DNA from: an uncultured Muribaculaceae bacterium
GTDB taxonomy: Bacteria > Bacteroidota > Bacteroidia > Bacteroidales > Muribaculaceae
Direction of reading: 5' to 3'
DNA length: 62,020 nt
Assembly (NCBI GenBank): GCA_910583795.1
Contig: CAJTZQ010000013.1
Span: 1-62,020, forward strand
Within the stretch, counting starts at the first letter, position 1. Each line of letters opens with the position of its first letter. The translations under genes were made by a program, and so were the position numbers. The notes beneath the pieces are model-generated. The model worked only from the letters and a program-made list of their open reading frames with translations. It was not told the DNA's origin and made no database searches. Positions 1 through 7,739 of this stretch are shown piece by piece.

Positions 1-1
1 A

Positions 2-55
2 CAGCTTGTCGAAGCCGCCGGCCTTGATATTACGCCTGATTCTGGGATTTTATAG
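2..55 (+). other. Possible 3' end of a plus-strand gene entering from the left edge
   Basis: Read from base 2, this frame gives 17 codons ending LDITPDSGIL and a TAG stop at 53-55. Residue and codon choice look protein-like and resemble the rest of the window. The stop would overlap the stop of the minus-strand gene ending at 50, giving a tail-to-tail pair. The stretch is too short to identify. It could equally be chance, or noncoding sequence beyond a truncated minus-strand gene. Confidence 0.25.
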
Positions 56-1831
56 TTTAATGATATCAAGAGCGGCAAGCCTTCTGTCTGCCGTTTTATC
101 AGCAAGAAGCCGACTGACAGCAGCTACATCTTCACCATTGGAAAGAGAAGAAAGTATCTCAATTATGGTTATACGCATCCTTGATGCCTTAAGACGTAGC
201 AACTCCTCCATTGCGACATAGTCTTCTTCTTTCAATTTCCTCTCATCATGTAGGCGCCTGACAATCGCACAACACGCTTCGCGTGGTTCCTCTCCGCGAT
301 CTGCCATTCCTATTACGGCAAATTCAACCTCTTTGCGGGTTGAAGGTCGACGTAATAAATATTTTATCGCACCGGCACGTTGATAAGTGTCCATGAATTT
401 TATATAATCAAGCGCCTTATCAATATACTCCGAAGAGTCAAGAAGCAATGCGATTTTAGTGAGTTTCATTGCCACATCACCCTTTGTGAGCTTTGCAGCG
501 TTCCATGGAAAAACATACGGATCAAAGATCTCTGTCTCCTTCATATTGTCAAGCAGATCAACAAGAATCTGGAAATCATTGACTGCCTCTTCCCTTGAGC
601 TAAAAAAATCAGTTAGCGCAGGAACAGAACCAGGTTCCCCATACCAACTTATGTAAAAATTTGGGGTAGTAAGATAGAGTGGGAGAGCTCCTGCAAGTAT
701 CCTGTGGTCAGAAGAGCGCGTATGAATAACATCAGAAATAATTTTTCGGCATAATTCAGGATATTGTAAAGTTGAAAGTACAAGCACAGCTGCCTCCACC
801 TGATATGCTGGAGCCGTTGCTATCAAACTTTTTATGGGAGATTCTAAATCTTCTACATTGAAGAATGCGATTGACCATAAAGCAAGATATACCTCCATCG
901 CATCTTTACTTGCAATTGCAATTTTTGCCGCTTCACGATCAGTAAGATAGGTAGATACAAGATTAATAAATTTATCATTGATCCTGTCTGGAGCTTCTGC
1001 TTCATCAAGACCGGTAGTAACCGCAAGCCCACGTTTCACTGCCGCAAAACGTTGAAGATTGTTTCTAAGTATAATATCAAGCAGATAGATATAACTTTCA
1101 GTAACACCTTCATCCATAGTCTCCACAATTGCCTGTCGCAGACCTTCCTGAAGACGTGCGGCGAGTAGAAGTTTTCCCTCAAGTTCAAGGAGCTCTTTAT
1201 TCCCGCTTTGTGCTATTGCTCTGAAGAAATCGTAAGAAAGTCGATTGGCATTGTTTTCAGAAATCATTGCTTCCTTAAGGTAGTCAATGCATTCATTATC
1301 TCCTATATTTATCATCCCGGTAAGCCATGCTGTCCGTTCAAGAGAATGCGCTATGTCTTTAATCTCCTGCATGTCTCTGCCACCTTGCATAATTTCCAAT
1401 GCAGTAAATCCGGAAGCTTTAAGAATGAAAAAGTTTTTTAATGCCGCCACTATGTTACCACTGTGAAGACACATTTTTCTTGACCTGACAGAACGCCGGC
1501 TATAACCTGCAGTATATGGACTTTCCGCTTCTGCTTTAACATACTGGCACCACGCCTTGGTCCATTCCTCGCCCATCAGAAAAATAGGGAGCTCTTTTAG
1601 TTCTCCATCAAACAACAATGCTGTATCTTCAATGCCATGAACAGCTGCATATTCTTCTATATGATTTTGAAACTGATCATTGGCATAATCAGTATCAATA
1701 TAATGGAAAAAGTCTTCAATAAGGTGCCGGACATCATTTGTAAGATAATCCGTAGTTGCTATTTTACTTTTTATATGGTCAATATAGTTTTTACAAAGAT
1801 TGTCCAAAGTTTCATTCCAAGTTATGTTCAT
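50..1831 (-). CDS. DUF5724/YehI-like helical-repeat protein, possibly truncated
   Basis: A soluble protein of 593 residues without signal peptide or membrane segment. It is almost wholly helical, and its last third is built of HEAT-like helical pairs. An early basic motif (YSRRSVRSRKMCLHSGN, near residues 110-126) and the overall pattern recall the N-terminal DUF5724 region of large YehI/DUF4132 proteins; that name is from memory. Those proteins usually exceed 1,000 residues. This one stops at TAA in the middle of what looks like a helical repeat (RRLAALDIIKL), so it may be shortened by a frameshift or stop near base 50, or be a separate short form. It starts 17 bases after the stop of the 155-codon gene upstream, which indicates one operon. 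Cellular role unknown. Confidence 0.55.
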   Translation of the reverse strand: MNITWNETLDNLCKNYIDHIKSKIATTDYLTNDVRHLIEDFFHYIDTDYANDQFQNHIEEYAAVHGIEDTALLFDGELKELPIFLMGEEWTKAWCQYVKAEAESPYTAGYSRRSVRSRKMCLHSGNIVAALKNFFILKASGFTALEIMQGGRDMQEIKDIAHSLERTAWLTGMINIGDNECIDYLKEAMISENNANRLSYDFFRAIAQSGNKELLELEGKLLLAARLQEGLRQAIVETMDEGVTESYIYLLDIILRNNLQRFAAVKRGLAVTTGLDEAEAPDRINDKFINLVSTYLTDREAAKIAIASKDAMEVYLALWSIAFFNVEDLESPIKSLIATAPAYQVEAAVLVLSTLQYPELCRKIISDVIHTRSSDHRILAGALPLYLTTPNFYISWYGEPGSVPALTDFFSSREEAVNDFQILVDLLDNMKETEIFDPYVFPWNAAKLTKGDVAMKLTKIALLLDSSEYIDKALDYIKFMDTYQRAGAIKYLLRRPSTRKEVEFAVIGMADRGEEPREACCAIVRRLHDERKLKEEDYVAMEELLRLKASRMRITIIEILSSLSNGEDVAAVSRLLADKTADRRLAALDIIKL

Positions 1832-1848
1832 GATATTATCTCATTTAT

Positions 1849-2295
1849 TTACCAGAGCCTACCCGCAAGCAATGTAAGCCTCACCACAGTAAGGCAGTCT
1901 CCTTCTGATAATTTTATTTTCGTTTCTAACTCTCCAAGTGGATTGCCATTGAGAAATATTCGGTATAAACCATCTGCGTAACTTTGAAGTGCATTCGCAG
2001 CAGCTTTATCAGGATCAGCCATTTTCCCATTATACACTATTCCGAATGCCACCCGTCCGGTCTCAGCAAAATCATCTATCTGTTTTTCTGAAATTGGTGT
2101 GCGCGTACTGTCATCATCCATATTATCCCTTTCTGGCGCACAAAAAGCCTTATGGTTAAATATAGCGACACAACTCCTGACAGTAGCATCAATGAGTTCA
2201 GCCACAGTAGATGGCGAACCATCGATCTCGATATCTATTGGGTGCACAGTCTGTCGGATTCGACCGGGCTTTTTCTGCTCGAATTTTAGTTTCAT
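1849..2295 (-). CDS. Hypothetical protein paired with the DUF5724-like gene
   Basis: A small soluble protein of 148 residues beginning MKLKFEQKKPGRIRQ, with no signal peptide, membrane segment or recognised catalytic motif. The upstream in-frame ATG at 2316 would add a short hydrophobic MFYFILI stretch; the inner ATG at 2295 is preferred because the sequence after it looks like an ordinary soluble N-terminus. The middle is acidic (MDDDSTRTPISEKQIDDFAETG) and the end is a run of strands (IKLSEGDCLTVVRLTLL). It lies 17 bases upstream of the DUF5724-like gene on the same strand, so the two products probably act together. Function not recognised. Confidence 0.6.
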   Translation of the reverse strand: MKLKFEQKKPGRIRQTVHPIDIEIDGSPSTVAELIDATVRSCVAIFNHKAFCAPERDNMDDDSTRTPISEKQIDDFAETGRVAFGIVYNGKMADPDKAAANALQSYADGLYRIFLNGNPLGELETKIKLSEGDCLTVVRLTLLAGRLW

Positions 2296-2458
2296 GATCA
2301 GTATAAAATAAAACATTACGGAAATGTAGACTTTTATTTACTTCTCCGTTTTTCTTATCTCGGTAGAATATTATCTATTATTACAAAATTAATAAAATTT
2401 ACCAAACACCTTAATATAATGATAAAAAAATGCACTAAATAAAATAGAGCATAAAATA

Positions 2459-2497
2459 ACCGTTATGTCTCCATGATCAGTTTGAAAACATAACGGT
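2459..2497 (-). terminator. Hairpin downstream of the rubredoxin gene
   Basis: Perfect 10-bp inverted repeat ACCGTTATGT / ACATAACGGT with a 19-base loop, 39 bases past the rubredoxin stop. On the minus strand it is followed by TATTTTATG, a weak T-rich tail. Probably a factor-independent terminator separating rubredoxin from the 2295-50 operon. Confidence 0.6.
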
Positions 2498-2535
2498 ATA
2501 TTCTATTGATTGATATGTCGGGATAGGTTACTAAA

Positions 2536-2697
2536 TTAAGGTTCTTTGACGAAATCTTCTTTACCTACGCCGCAAACCGGGCAAACCCAATCGTCAGGCA
2601 GATCCTCGAATGCTGTACCAGGGGCTATTCCTCCTTCGGGATCCCCGATCTCTGGATCATATATCCAATCGCAAACCTCACATCTATACTTTTGCAT
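2536..2697 (-). CDS. Rubredoxin
   Basis: A 53-residue one-iron electron carrier starting MQKYRCEVCDWIYDPEIGD. The four iron-binding cysteines are visible as CxxC (Cys6, Cys9) and CPVCG (Cys39, Cys42), with the conserved aromatic and Asp/Glu-Gly framework (WIYDPEIGDPEGG, LPDDWVCPVCG) of classical rubredoxins. Length is normal for the family. In anaerobic Bacteroidales such proteins usually feed electrons to peroxide- or superoxide-detoxifying enzymes (family knowledge). No such partner lies beside it here: it stands alone between the GLPGLI gene upstream and the DUF5724-like operon downstream, with its own terminator. Confidence 0.95.
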   Translation of the reverse strand: MQKYRCEVCDWIYDPEIGDPEGGIAPGTAFEDLPDDWVCPVCGVGKEDFVKEP

Positions 2698-2875
2698 ACT
2701 ATAAAATATTTTAAGTTATACTTAGATTAATTTATATTACACACTCTATAACATTCATGCGATGATAATTGTTTATCCTGGATTAAGGGATTTTATCTAA
2801 ATTTTTATTAATTTTGAGCCGACATTGAAAAAACTCATGTCGAATTGTAGAAAAGCAGATATGTCATAACTCGAT

Positions 2876-3763
2876 TCATTCGTGATAATCGGTCTCAAGA
2901 AAATCAATTTTTTGTGTGTTGTCCTTTTGTTGACGAGGTGCGTCCATCTCTATTTTAGTACCATCAGGAGTATCCATTATCAGGGCTCTTGAATAAGCGC
3001 CTGAGTTTTTTCGGTAAGTGGCATACGCCTTAAGCATATTAATCCTGTCCATCTTATCATACCGGTCTGATTGATAAATGGGATACATCTCCTGGTTGCT
3101 GTTTTCTATACCTGTGGCTGTGAAGCTATGTTGTCCTGTCGAATCTGCAGCTTCAAGTATCAGTCCCGGCAGACCACAAAGTTTCCACGGACCATCATGA
3201 AGAGGAATCTCGGGTGCAAACCATACTGTCCAATGTCGGCCGTGATAATCAGTTTGTGCCCTTATGCATTCATATCCAAGTATGGTCTTTGTAGAGTCTC
3301 CAACTGTCCACTCCAATTCTGTAATAGGTTCATCATAATATCCCTGTTCTCCAAGTCCATAAGTATCGTAAACAGTTGTAATACCATCTTTCAAAGACTT
3401 GAAAACATATATCTGTCCTTTCTTATGAGGAACAGCCGAATTATCTCCGGTTTTCCGATATTGTTCCAATCCGATTGTAATCAACTGGTCGTGTAATTTC
3501 CGACCCTGCGGAGTGGATTCGAGTGAGTCAATATATTCATTATTATAATTATAATACTTCGAGCGCTCTGTGTTGGCAAGCAACAAATAATTATGATCAC
3601 TTGTCATGACTTCTCCATCATTACGTAATGCAAGGTGATGATAGTTGTAGCTCACCTTGATTTCTGCCCGTGGGTAATCAGGCTTATTCTTTTTACCGCT
3701 TGCCACGATAATTGTTCCCAGTAGAATTATTGCTACTTTTAGTCTGCTTATTTTCATCGCCAT
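2876..3763 (-). CDS. GLPGLI family protein (locus 1)
   Basis: Exported protein of 295 residues with an N-terminal hydrophobic signal (VAIILLGTIIVASG). It carries the signature that names the TIGR01200 family, WKLCGLPGLILEAADSTGQH, around residues 190-210, preceded by the conserved block LGYECIRAQTDYHGRHWTVW and EIPLHDGPW. An earlier shared motif YIDSLESTPQG lies near residue 78. Family function is unknown; members are envelope-associated and commonly sit beside TonB-type barrels. Here it is the last gene of wHTH regulator, barrel, GLPGLI, 106 bases after the barrel gene on the same strand. An alternative start is Met3. Two further GLPGLI proteins lie in this window at 13826-14644 and 37242-38123. 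Confidence 0.9.
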   Translation of the reverse strand: MAMKISRLKVAIILLGTIIVASGKKNKPDYPRAEIKVSYNYHHLALRNDGEVMTSDHNYLLLANTERSKYYNYNNEYIDSLESTPQGRKLHDQLITIGLEQYRKTGDNSAVPHKKGQIYVFKSLKDGITTVYDTYGLGEQGYYDEPITELEWTVGDSTKTILGYECIRAQTDYHGRHWTVWFAPEIPLHDGPWKLCGLPGLILEAADSTGQHSFTATGIENSNQEMYPIYQSDRYDKMDRINMLKAYATYRKNSGAYSRALIMDTPDGTKIEMDAPRQQKDNTQKIDFLETDYHE

Positions 3764-3869
3764 ATATTTTTCACCATAGGTCCAACAAAGAGATTAGTTG
3801 TTAAAAGAAAACCAAAGTTAACTAACATTTCCCAAATTAGGTGCATATATCGCAGAAAATTCGTAATGT

Positions 3870-5951
3870 TTAAAGTCGCTTCATTTCTTCTTCAGCAGCA
3901 GAAGAACCTTTATATTTGCTCTTGCGTGGCTGAAAGTTGTAGATAATATTGAGTGAGACACCCCGGCGGTCATAGCTCTGGCGTTTGTCAACAAACACTC
4001 CATATGTATTCATGATCCAGTCATTGTTTGCCGTGTTGAATATATCGGTAGCAGACAGCTTAACTGTCAGGGACTTGTTGAGGAATGTCTTTCCGACCGA
4101 TGCGTCCATAGTAAACCATGAGGCACCGAAACGGTTGGTATGCATATCACCCTGCGAGCTGTCGCTGATATTGGCGGTAATCATCCACCCGTGAGGAAAT
4201 GAAAAAGTATTGTCGAAATAATAAGAGAATATCGGCTTGTCATATCGGTTATTATCAAGTTTTAGCCACTGCCTATATATACCGGCAGTAACATTCGGAG
4301 TCCATCGGTGTACAGGTTTACTCCAGACAAGATATAGACTCAAAGCCGAAACATCTATATTGACCGGGTGCATAAGCAACTGAAGATTGTCGGCGGGATA
4401 CACTTGCTTGACAAAAGCGTATGTATCGAGAGAACGTGCATAATCAGCCTGGAGGATGAAGCCCTTCCACATTCCGAACAGCTGAATGTCGTGCATCCTT
4501 TCGTCACGCAAACCAGGATTGCCACCCTCGATTTGATGCAAGCCCGTATAATTGAGAGATCCAGTGAGCTGTGAATATGGAGGCTTGACTGTCGACATTT
4601 TATAACTGAGGCTTATCTGCGATTCTTCGTTAAAAGAGTATCCGAGCGACACGTCAGGAGTCAACAGATGGTCGCGGCGACTGACATCATCATCTCGTTT
4701 GCCGTTGACCTTAAAGTCATAATCCACATACTCATATCTCGCACCAACCGAGAGGGAAAATTTACCTAACATTCGGGACCAAGAAGCGAACAAAGCGGCG
4801 GAAGTTTGACGTGCATCAGTCAGCGACGAAGGGATATATTCGCTGACTGCATCGTTCAGCATACAGTAATCAAGCGAAGTATGGGTATAACTGTCTTGCG
4901 TTCCGACGGTAAAATCTCCTTTTCCAAGAGGGAAATTCAGATATAGCTTCCCTGCCCAGAGAGTCGATGACCTTTCATCTGTAGAGTTCACTGTCGGATT
5001 AGACGATGCGGGATAGGTAGTGGCAACGGAATTGCTCTCATTTGACCGGCGAAAATCACCGTCAAAGTGAAGAAGATATTTTTCGGCAAAAGTGTTTTCA
5101 TAATAGAGAGAAGCGAGATGGCTGAGTGATCTGGTATGCTTGTCTATATTGCTGCTGATTGCCGGGTTGTCGTTAAGCCATTCGCTGCCTGTGTTTTTGA
5201 AGTCACTGCGTTCAGGATTGTAACGGTAGTATGCTCCAAACGATTGTGAACCATTGGCATAGTTGAATCCTGCCTTGACAACGCCTGTAGTTGTAGGGTG
5301 GGAATTGTGCTGAGAACTGCCAATGACCGTTTTCTTGCCATCGTAAACGAGCGTATTGGTTGTCACACCCTTTGTCAGTGAGTTATAGCGTTTTATCGTA
5401 CCGTTGGCAAAGAACTCCCAATTGGCGTCTCGATAGCTTAGAGCGAGGTAATCCATAACCGACCATTTGCGGCGGCAGTCAAGTAGAATCTGGTCGGTAA
5501 GCGACAGTCCCTTCACGAAATTACGCCGTGTCGTGATTTTAAGCACTGCTCCCGTCGTACTGGCGTAAGTGGCTCCGGGAGCCATGATCAATTCCACTTT
5601 CTTCAAATTGGAAGAAAGCAGCTGTCGTAATTCCTGTTCGTCGCGCATGGGGCGTCCGTCAATATAGATTTCAGTATTGTTCTTACCTATGACACTTACG
5701 ACATTGTCCTCAACCTTAATCATCGGCAACTGCGCAAGAACATCGAGAGCAGTGCCGAGGTTAGCAAGATTTGTGCCGGGAATAGTTGAAATGAGGGTAG
5801 ATCCGACTAATTTAGTAGCCGGCTGTTTGGCGGTAACAATTACCTCCTGAAGTTCGCGAGTGAGGCTGTCTGCCGCTTCCCGGTTCTGTGCATAACCGTT
5901 CTCTATTATAAGGAAAGCGGTCAGAATTAACGTGGAAATTTTAACTTTCAT
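3870..5951 (-). CDS. TonB-type outer-membrane beta-barrel (OMP_b-brl_3-like), locus 1
   Basis: A protein of about 693 residues with a clear signal peptide (MKVKISTLILTAFLIIENGYA-Q); the ATG at 5951 is chosen over 5972 because it places the signal directly at the start. Residues about 30-130 form a plug-like domain with VIGKNNTEIYIDGRPM and VELIMAPGATYASTTGAVLKITTRR. The rest alternates aromatic and polar residues in many strands, typical of a large barrel. There is no N-terminal carboxypeptidase-like domain, unlike the related gene at 34689. Likely role: TonB-dependent uptake of an unidentified substrate. It sits between the membrane-bound regulator and the GLPGLI gene, all on the minus strand. 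The C-terminal tail is charged (KSKYKGSSAAEEEMKRL) rather than ending on an aromatic residue. Confidence 0.85.
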   Translation of the reverse strand: MKVKISTLILTAFLIIENGYAQNREAADSLTRELQEVIVTAKQPATKLVGSTLISTIPGTNLANLGTALDVLAQLPMIKVEDNVVSVIGKNNTEIYIDGRPMRDEQELRQLLSSNLKKVELIMAPGATYASTTGAVLKITTRRNFVKGLSLTDQILLDCRRKWSVMDYLALSYRDANWEFFANGTIKRYNSLTKGVTTNTLVYDGKKTVIGSSQHNSHPTTTGVVKAGFNYANGSQSFGAYYRYNPERSDFKNTGSEWLNDNPAISSNIDKHTRSLSHLASLYYENTFAEKYLLHFDGDFRRSNESNSVATTYPASSNPTVNSTDERSSTLWAGKLYLNFPLGKGDFTVGTQDSYTHTSLDYCMLNDAVSEYIPSSLTDARQTSAALFASWSRMLGKFSLSVGARYEYVDYDFKVNGKRDDDVSRRDHLLTPDVSLGYSFNEESQISLSYKMSTVKPPYSQLTGSLNYTGLHQIEGGNPGLRDERMHDIQLFGMWKGFILQADYARSLDTYAFVKQVYPADNLQLLMHPVNIDVSALSLYLVWSKPVHRWTPNVTAGIYRQWLKLDNNRYDKPIFSYYFDNTFSFPHGWMITANISDSSQGDMHTNRFGASWFTMDASVGKTFLNKSLTVKLSATDIFNTANNDWIMNTYGVFVDKRQSYDRRGVSLNIIYNFQPRKSKYKGSSAAEEEMKRL

Positions 5952-6047
5952 ACTTTGCAAATTTTTCCGCAAAGCAAGTAAAAACTATATGTTCTTGTCT
6001 AAAAATTTGTCTGACTTTTATCTGACAAATTCTGACAATACTATATG

Positions 6048-6875
6048 TCAACTTTTTACGCGCAGCTCGTATGAATCGCCTCTGTTGCATATAATCTCCA
6101 TGCCAGCCGTGGCGAGGGCGGCTTTAGTGCGCCTCACAAGAGTGTAGAGAGATTCCTCCGCATTACTTTTATTGCCCCAGAGGGTTTCGCACAATATCCT
6201 TTTATCCACTTTCATATCCGGGGCGTCGAGAAGCATCTGAGCGAATTGTCGCTGCATAGGAGTAAGTTTTATGCCATCAAGCGAAGGAGGCACAGGAAGG
6301 ATAATAAATTCGGTATCTGACTTTTCTGATTCCGTTCTTTTCCAGATAAACATACTCACCATTGAAAGGATCGAAAGCGAGAACAAAATTCCCGGGAAAG
6401 TCTGGTCTGAAGCAATGAATATAGATGCCATAGAACAGTCGGCAAAGCCCTGAACCTGTATTGCAAGCGCATCAGCTCCATTTTCCGGGACAAGCATAAT
6501 GGAATCGGATGCTGTCTTATTTCCTTGAATTATAGGCGCTGCATTCTTTTGATCAACCAATGCAAGTGTGAAGTAAACGTCTTCCTTTAGATTAGGGGTT
6601 CTGAAATTGACGTCTGAAGCCTCATATATCAGTGGCTTGTGGGTAACTTCATACATTTGCCGTATGGCGGCGATGGTGTCAGGGCGCGTCCATAGTTCAC
6701 TATTCTCATTTGCCAACGCTAACATTGCATCATTTAGGTCATTTGCGATGTTTTGTTTAGCGGTAGAATATGAAAAGCAACAGGAAATTATCGAAGCTAT
6801 CATTAAAGCTAATGGAACAAACATTCCATAACGGAGAGATTTACCACTACCGGATATTGCCTTATCTTGTTTCAT
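6048..6875 (-). CDS. Membrane-anchored winged-helix transcriptional regulator
   Basis: 275 residues with two membrane segments (about 16-38, LALMIASIISCCFS; about 157-176, ILFSLSILSMVSMFIW) that enclose a roughly 120-residue periplasmic domain. The cytoplasmic C-terminus (about 195-275) is a Trans_reg_C/OmpR-type winged helix: LTPMQRQFAQMLLDAPDMKVDKRILCETLWGNKSNAEESLYTLVRRTKAAL. There is no kinase or receiver domain, so this is a one-component membrane regulator of the ToxR/CadC type by architecture. It heads the barrel-GLPGLI gene set and probably controls it in response to an envelope signal (inferred). The upstream region holds a 46-base element also found upstream of the lipoprotein gene at 7510. 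Confidence 0.85.
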   Translation of the reverse strand: MKQDKAISGSGKSLRYGMFVPLALMIASIISCCFSYSTAKQNIANDLNDAMLALANENSELWTRPDTIAAIRQMYEVTHKPLIYEASDVNFRTPNLKEDVYFTLALVDQKNAAPIIQGNKTASDSIMLVPENGADALAIQVQGFADCSMASIFIASDQTFPGILFSLSILSMVSMFIWKRTESEKSDTEFIILPVPPSLDGIKLTPMQRQFAQMLLDAPDMKVDKRILCETLWGNKSNAEESLYTLVRRTKAALATAGMEIICNRGDSYELRVKS

Positions 6876-6951
6876 GTTGTTTATTTTCTTAATCGAGAAT
6901 AGAAACAGTCTTCATATTACTATCCTTATGCTTAATTGATATTTGCTTGCG

Positions 6952-6997
6952 AAGTTACTAAAAGTTTACGAATTTAGCTATGACAAATGTCTCAACC
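6952..6997 (-). promoter_or_regulatory. Shared 46-bp upstream element, copy A
   Basis: Matches 7541-7586 at 38 of 46 bases. It contains an imperfect dyad at 6977-6996 (plus strand GCTATGACA-AA-TGTCTCAAC), close to a Crp/Fnr-type operator, and a TAACTTCG promoter-like element on the minus strand. It lies 77 bases upstream of the membrane-anchored regulator gene, so it is probably its promoter and operator. Confidence 0.5.
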
Positions 6998-7123
6998 ATT
7001 TATTTTTCTCGTAAAATTCCTAAAGGTATACTCCCTAAATCTCTATATTCTTGAAGAGATACAGGCAGACAATCATCAAAATCGCCTGCCAGTCCTTCAT
7101 TTGTATGAATAATTATTCTTATC

Positions 7124-7510
7124 TTATTTCAGAGTATTGTAGATTTCGATCATCAAAGCTTTTTCCGGACTGTTGATAGTGAAATTTCCACTCTCAATAC
7201 GGCAGTTGACAGTCGGCGCCATTATTACCGAGTCGTTGAACACAAAACCTATGCGTTTGCCGATTCTGTTTTCCGTAGCGTCGGCCCACTTCTGCACCTT
7301 GTCTGCTTTCAGCTTCCCCTCAATTATTGCCATATCAGGAAATGAAACAGTGTCAAGAGTTACGACATCAAAGTCTTTCGTCGAAACAATAGCCTTCCCT
7401 TCTATTTTATTCTCCGGGATATCAGCTACCGGATACCAGCCATTGACCCGATATGCCGATGAACAGGCACCAAGTACTACAACAAAAAATATTGCCGCTA
7501 TTAGTTTCAT
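7124..7510 (-). CDS. Small lipoprotein with a SecDF P1-head-like domain
   Basis: 128 residues with a lipoprotein signal ending VVVLGAC (lipobox Cys16). The mature part resembles the periplasmic P1 head of SecD/SecDF: SFPDMAIIEGKLKADKVQKW, then TENRIGKRIGFVFNDSVIMAPTVNC, which follows the SecD pattern of NxGKxxAIVLDGxVxSAPxIN. There are no SecD membrane segments. It is therefore a free-standing lipid-anchored copy of this fold; a role in export is not implied by the sequence alone. It has its own upstream region with a perfect Crp/Fnr-like dyad and no co-oriented gene close behind. Confidence 0.7.
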   Translation of the reverse strand: MKLIAAIFFVVVLGACSSAYRVNGWYPVADIPENKIEGKAIVSTKDFDVVTLDTVSFPDMAIIEGKLKADKVQKWADATENRIGKRIGFVFNDSVIMAPTVNCRIESGNFTINSPEKALMIEIYNTLK

Positions 7511-7540
7511 CTTCCTTATACCTACTTATTATATACTGCA

Positions 7541-7586
7541 AAGTTACTAAGCGTTTGCAACTTTAGCTGTGACAAATGTCACAGCC
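7541..7586 (-). promoter_or_regulatory. Shared 46-bp upstream element, copy B, with perfect 20-bp dyad
   Basis: Plus-strand bases 7566-7585 are a perfect inverted repeat, arms GCTGTGACA and TGTCACAGC around AA, the pattern expected for a Crp/Fnr homodimer. On the minus strand a TAACTTTG element (Bacteroidetes -7) follows it, then the lipoprotein start 30 bases later. Copy A lies at 6952-6997. A Crp/Fnr gene sits 1.5 kb away at 9135-9731. Confidence 0.65.
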
Positions 7587-7612
7587 GCCCAATAAAATAG
7601 CCTTTTTGAGCT

Positions 7613-7738
7613 TTATTCTACTGTTTTTTCCTCGTCAGGAGTATTGGTGGATATGGTTTCGCGGATTCGATGGAGCTGACGACGCGAGATATTTAGATAG
7701 GTGACCATATTATCTGTATATGCCAGTTCATTGAGAAT
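7613..7738 (-). pseudogene. Remnant of a duplicated Crp/Fnr gene 3' end
   Basis: Bases 7625-7708 match 9147-9230, the 3' end of the intact Crp/Fnr gene, at 79 of 84 positions. The reading frame is kept: TYLNISRRQLHRIRETISTN, then a slightly changed tail ending EEKTVE and TAA at 7613. Similarity stops just before the recognition helix region and the ATPase stop follows directly, so only the last part of a crp copy survives. It has no start codon of its own in a sensible place. Likely origin: tandem duplication of crp followed by loss or insertion that brought in the ATPase gene. Confidence 0.75.
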
Positions 7739-7739
7739 T

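Noticed and set aside
3071..3496. Plus-strand reading frame inside the GLPGLI gene
   Set aside because: It lies fully antisense to a well-supported gene and its residue composition is not protein-like.
7173..7550. Plus-strand reading frame opposite the SecDF-P1-like lipoprotein
   Set aside because: The minus-strand product has a lipobox and a recognisable fold; the antisense frame has neither.
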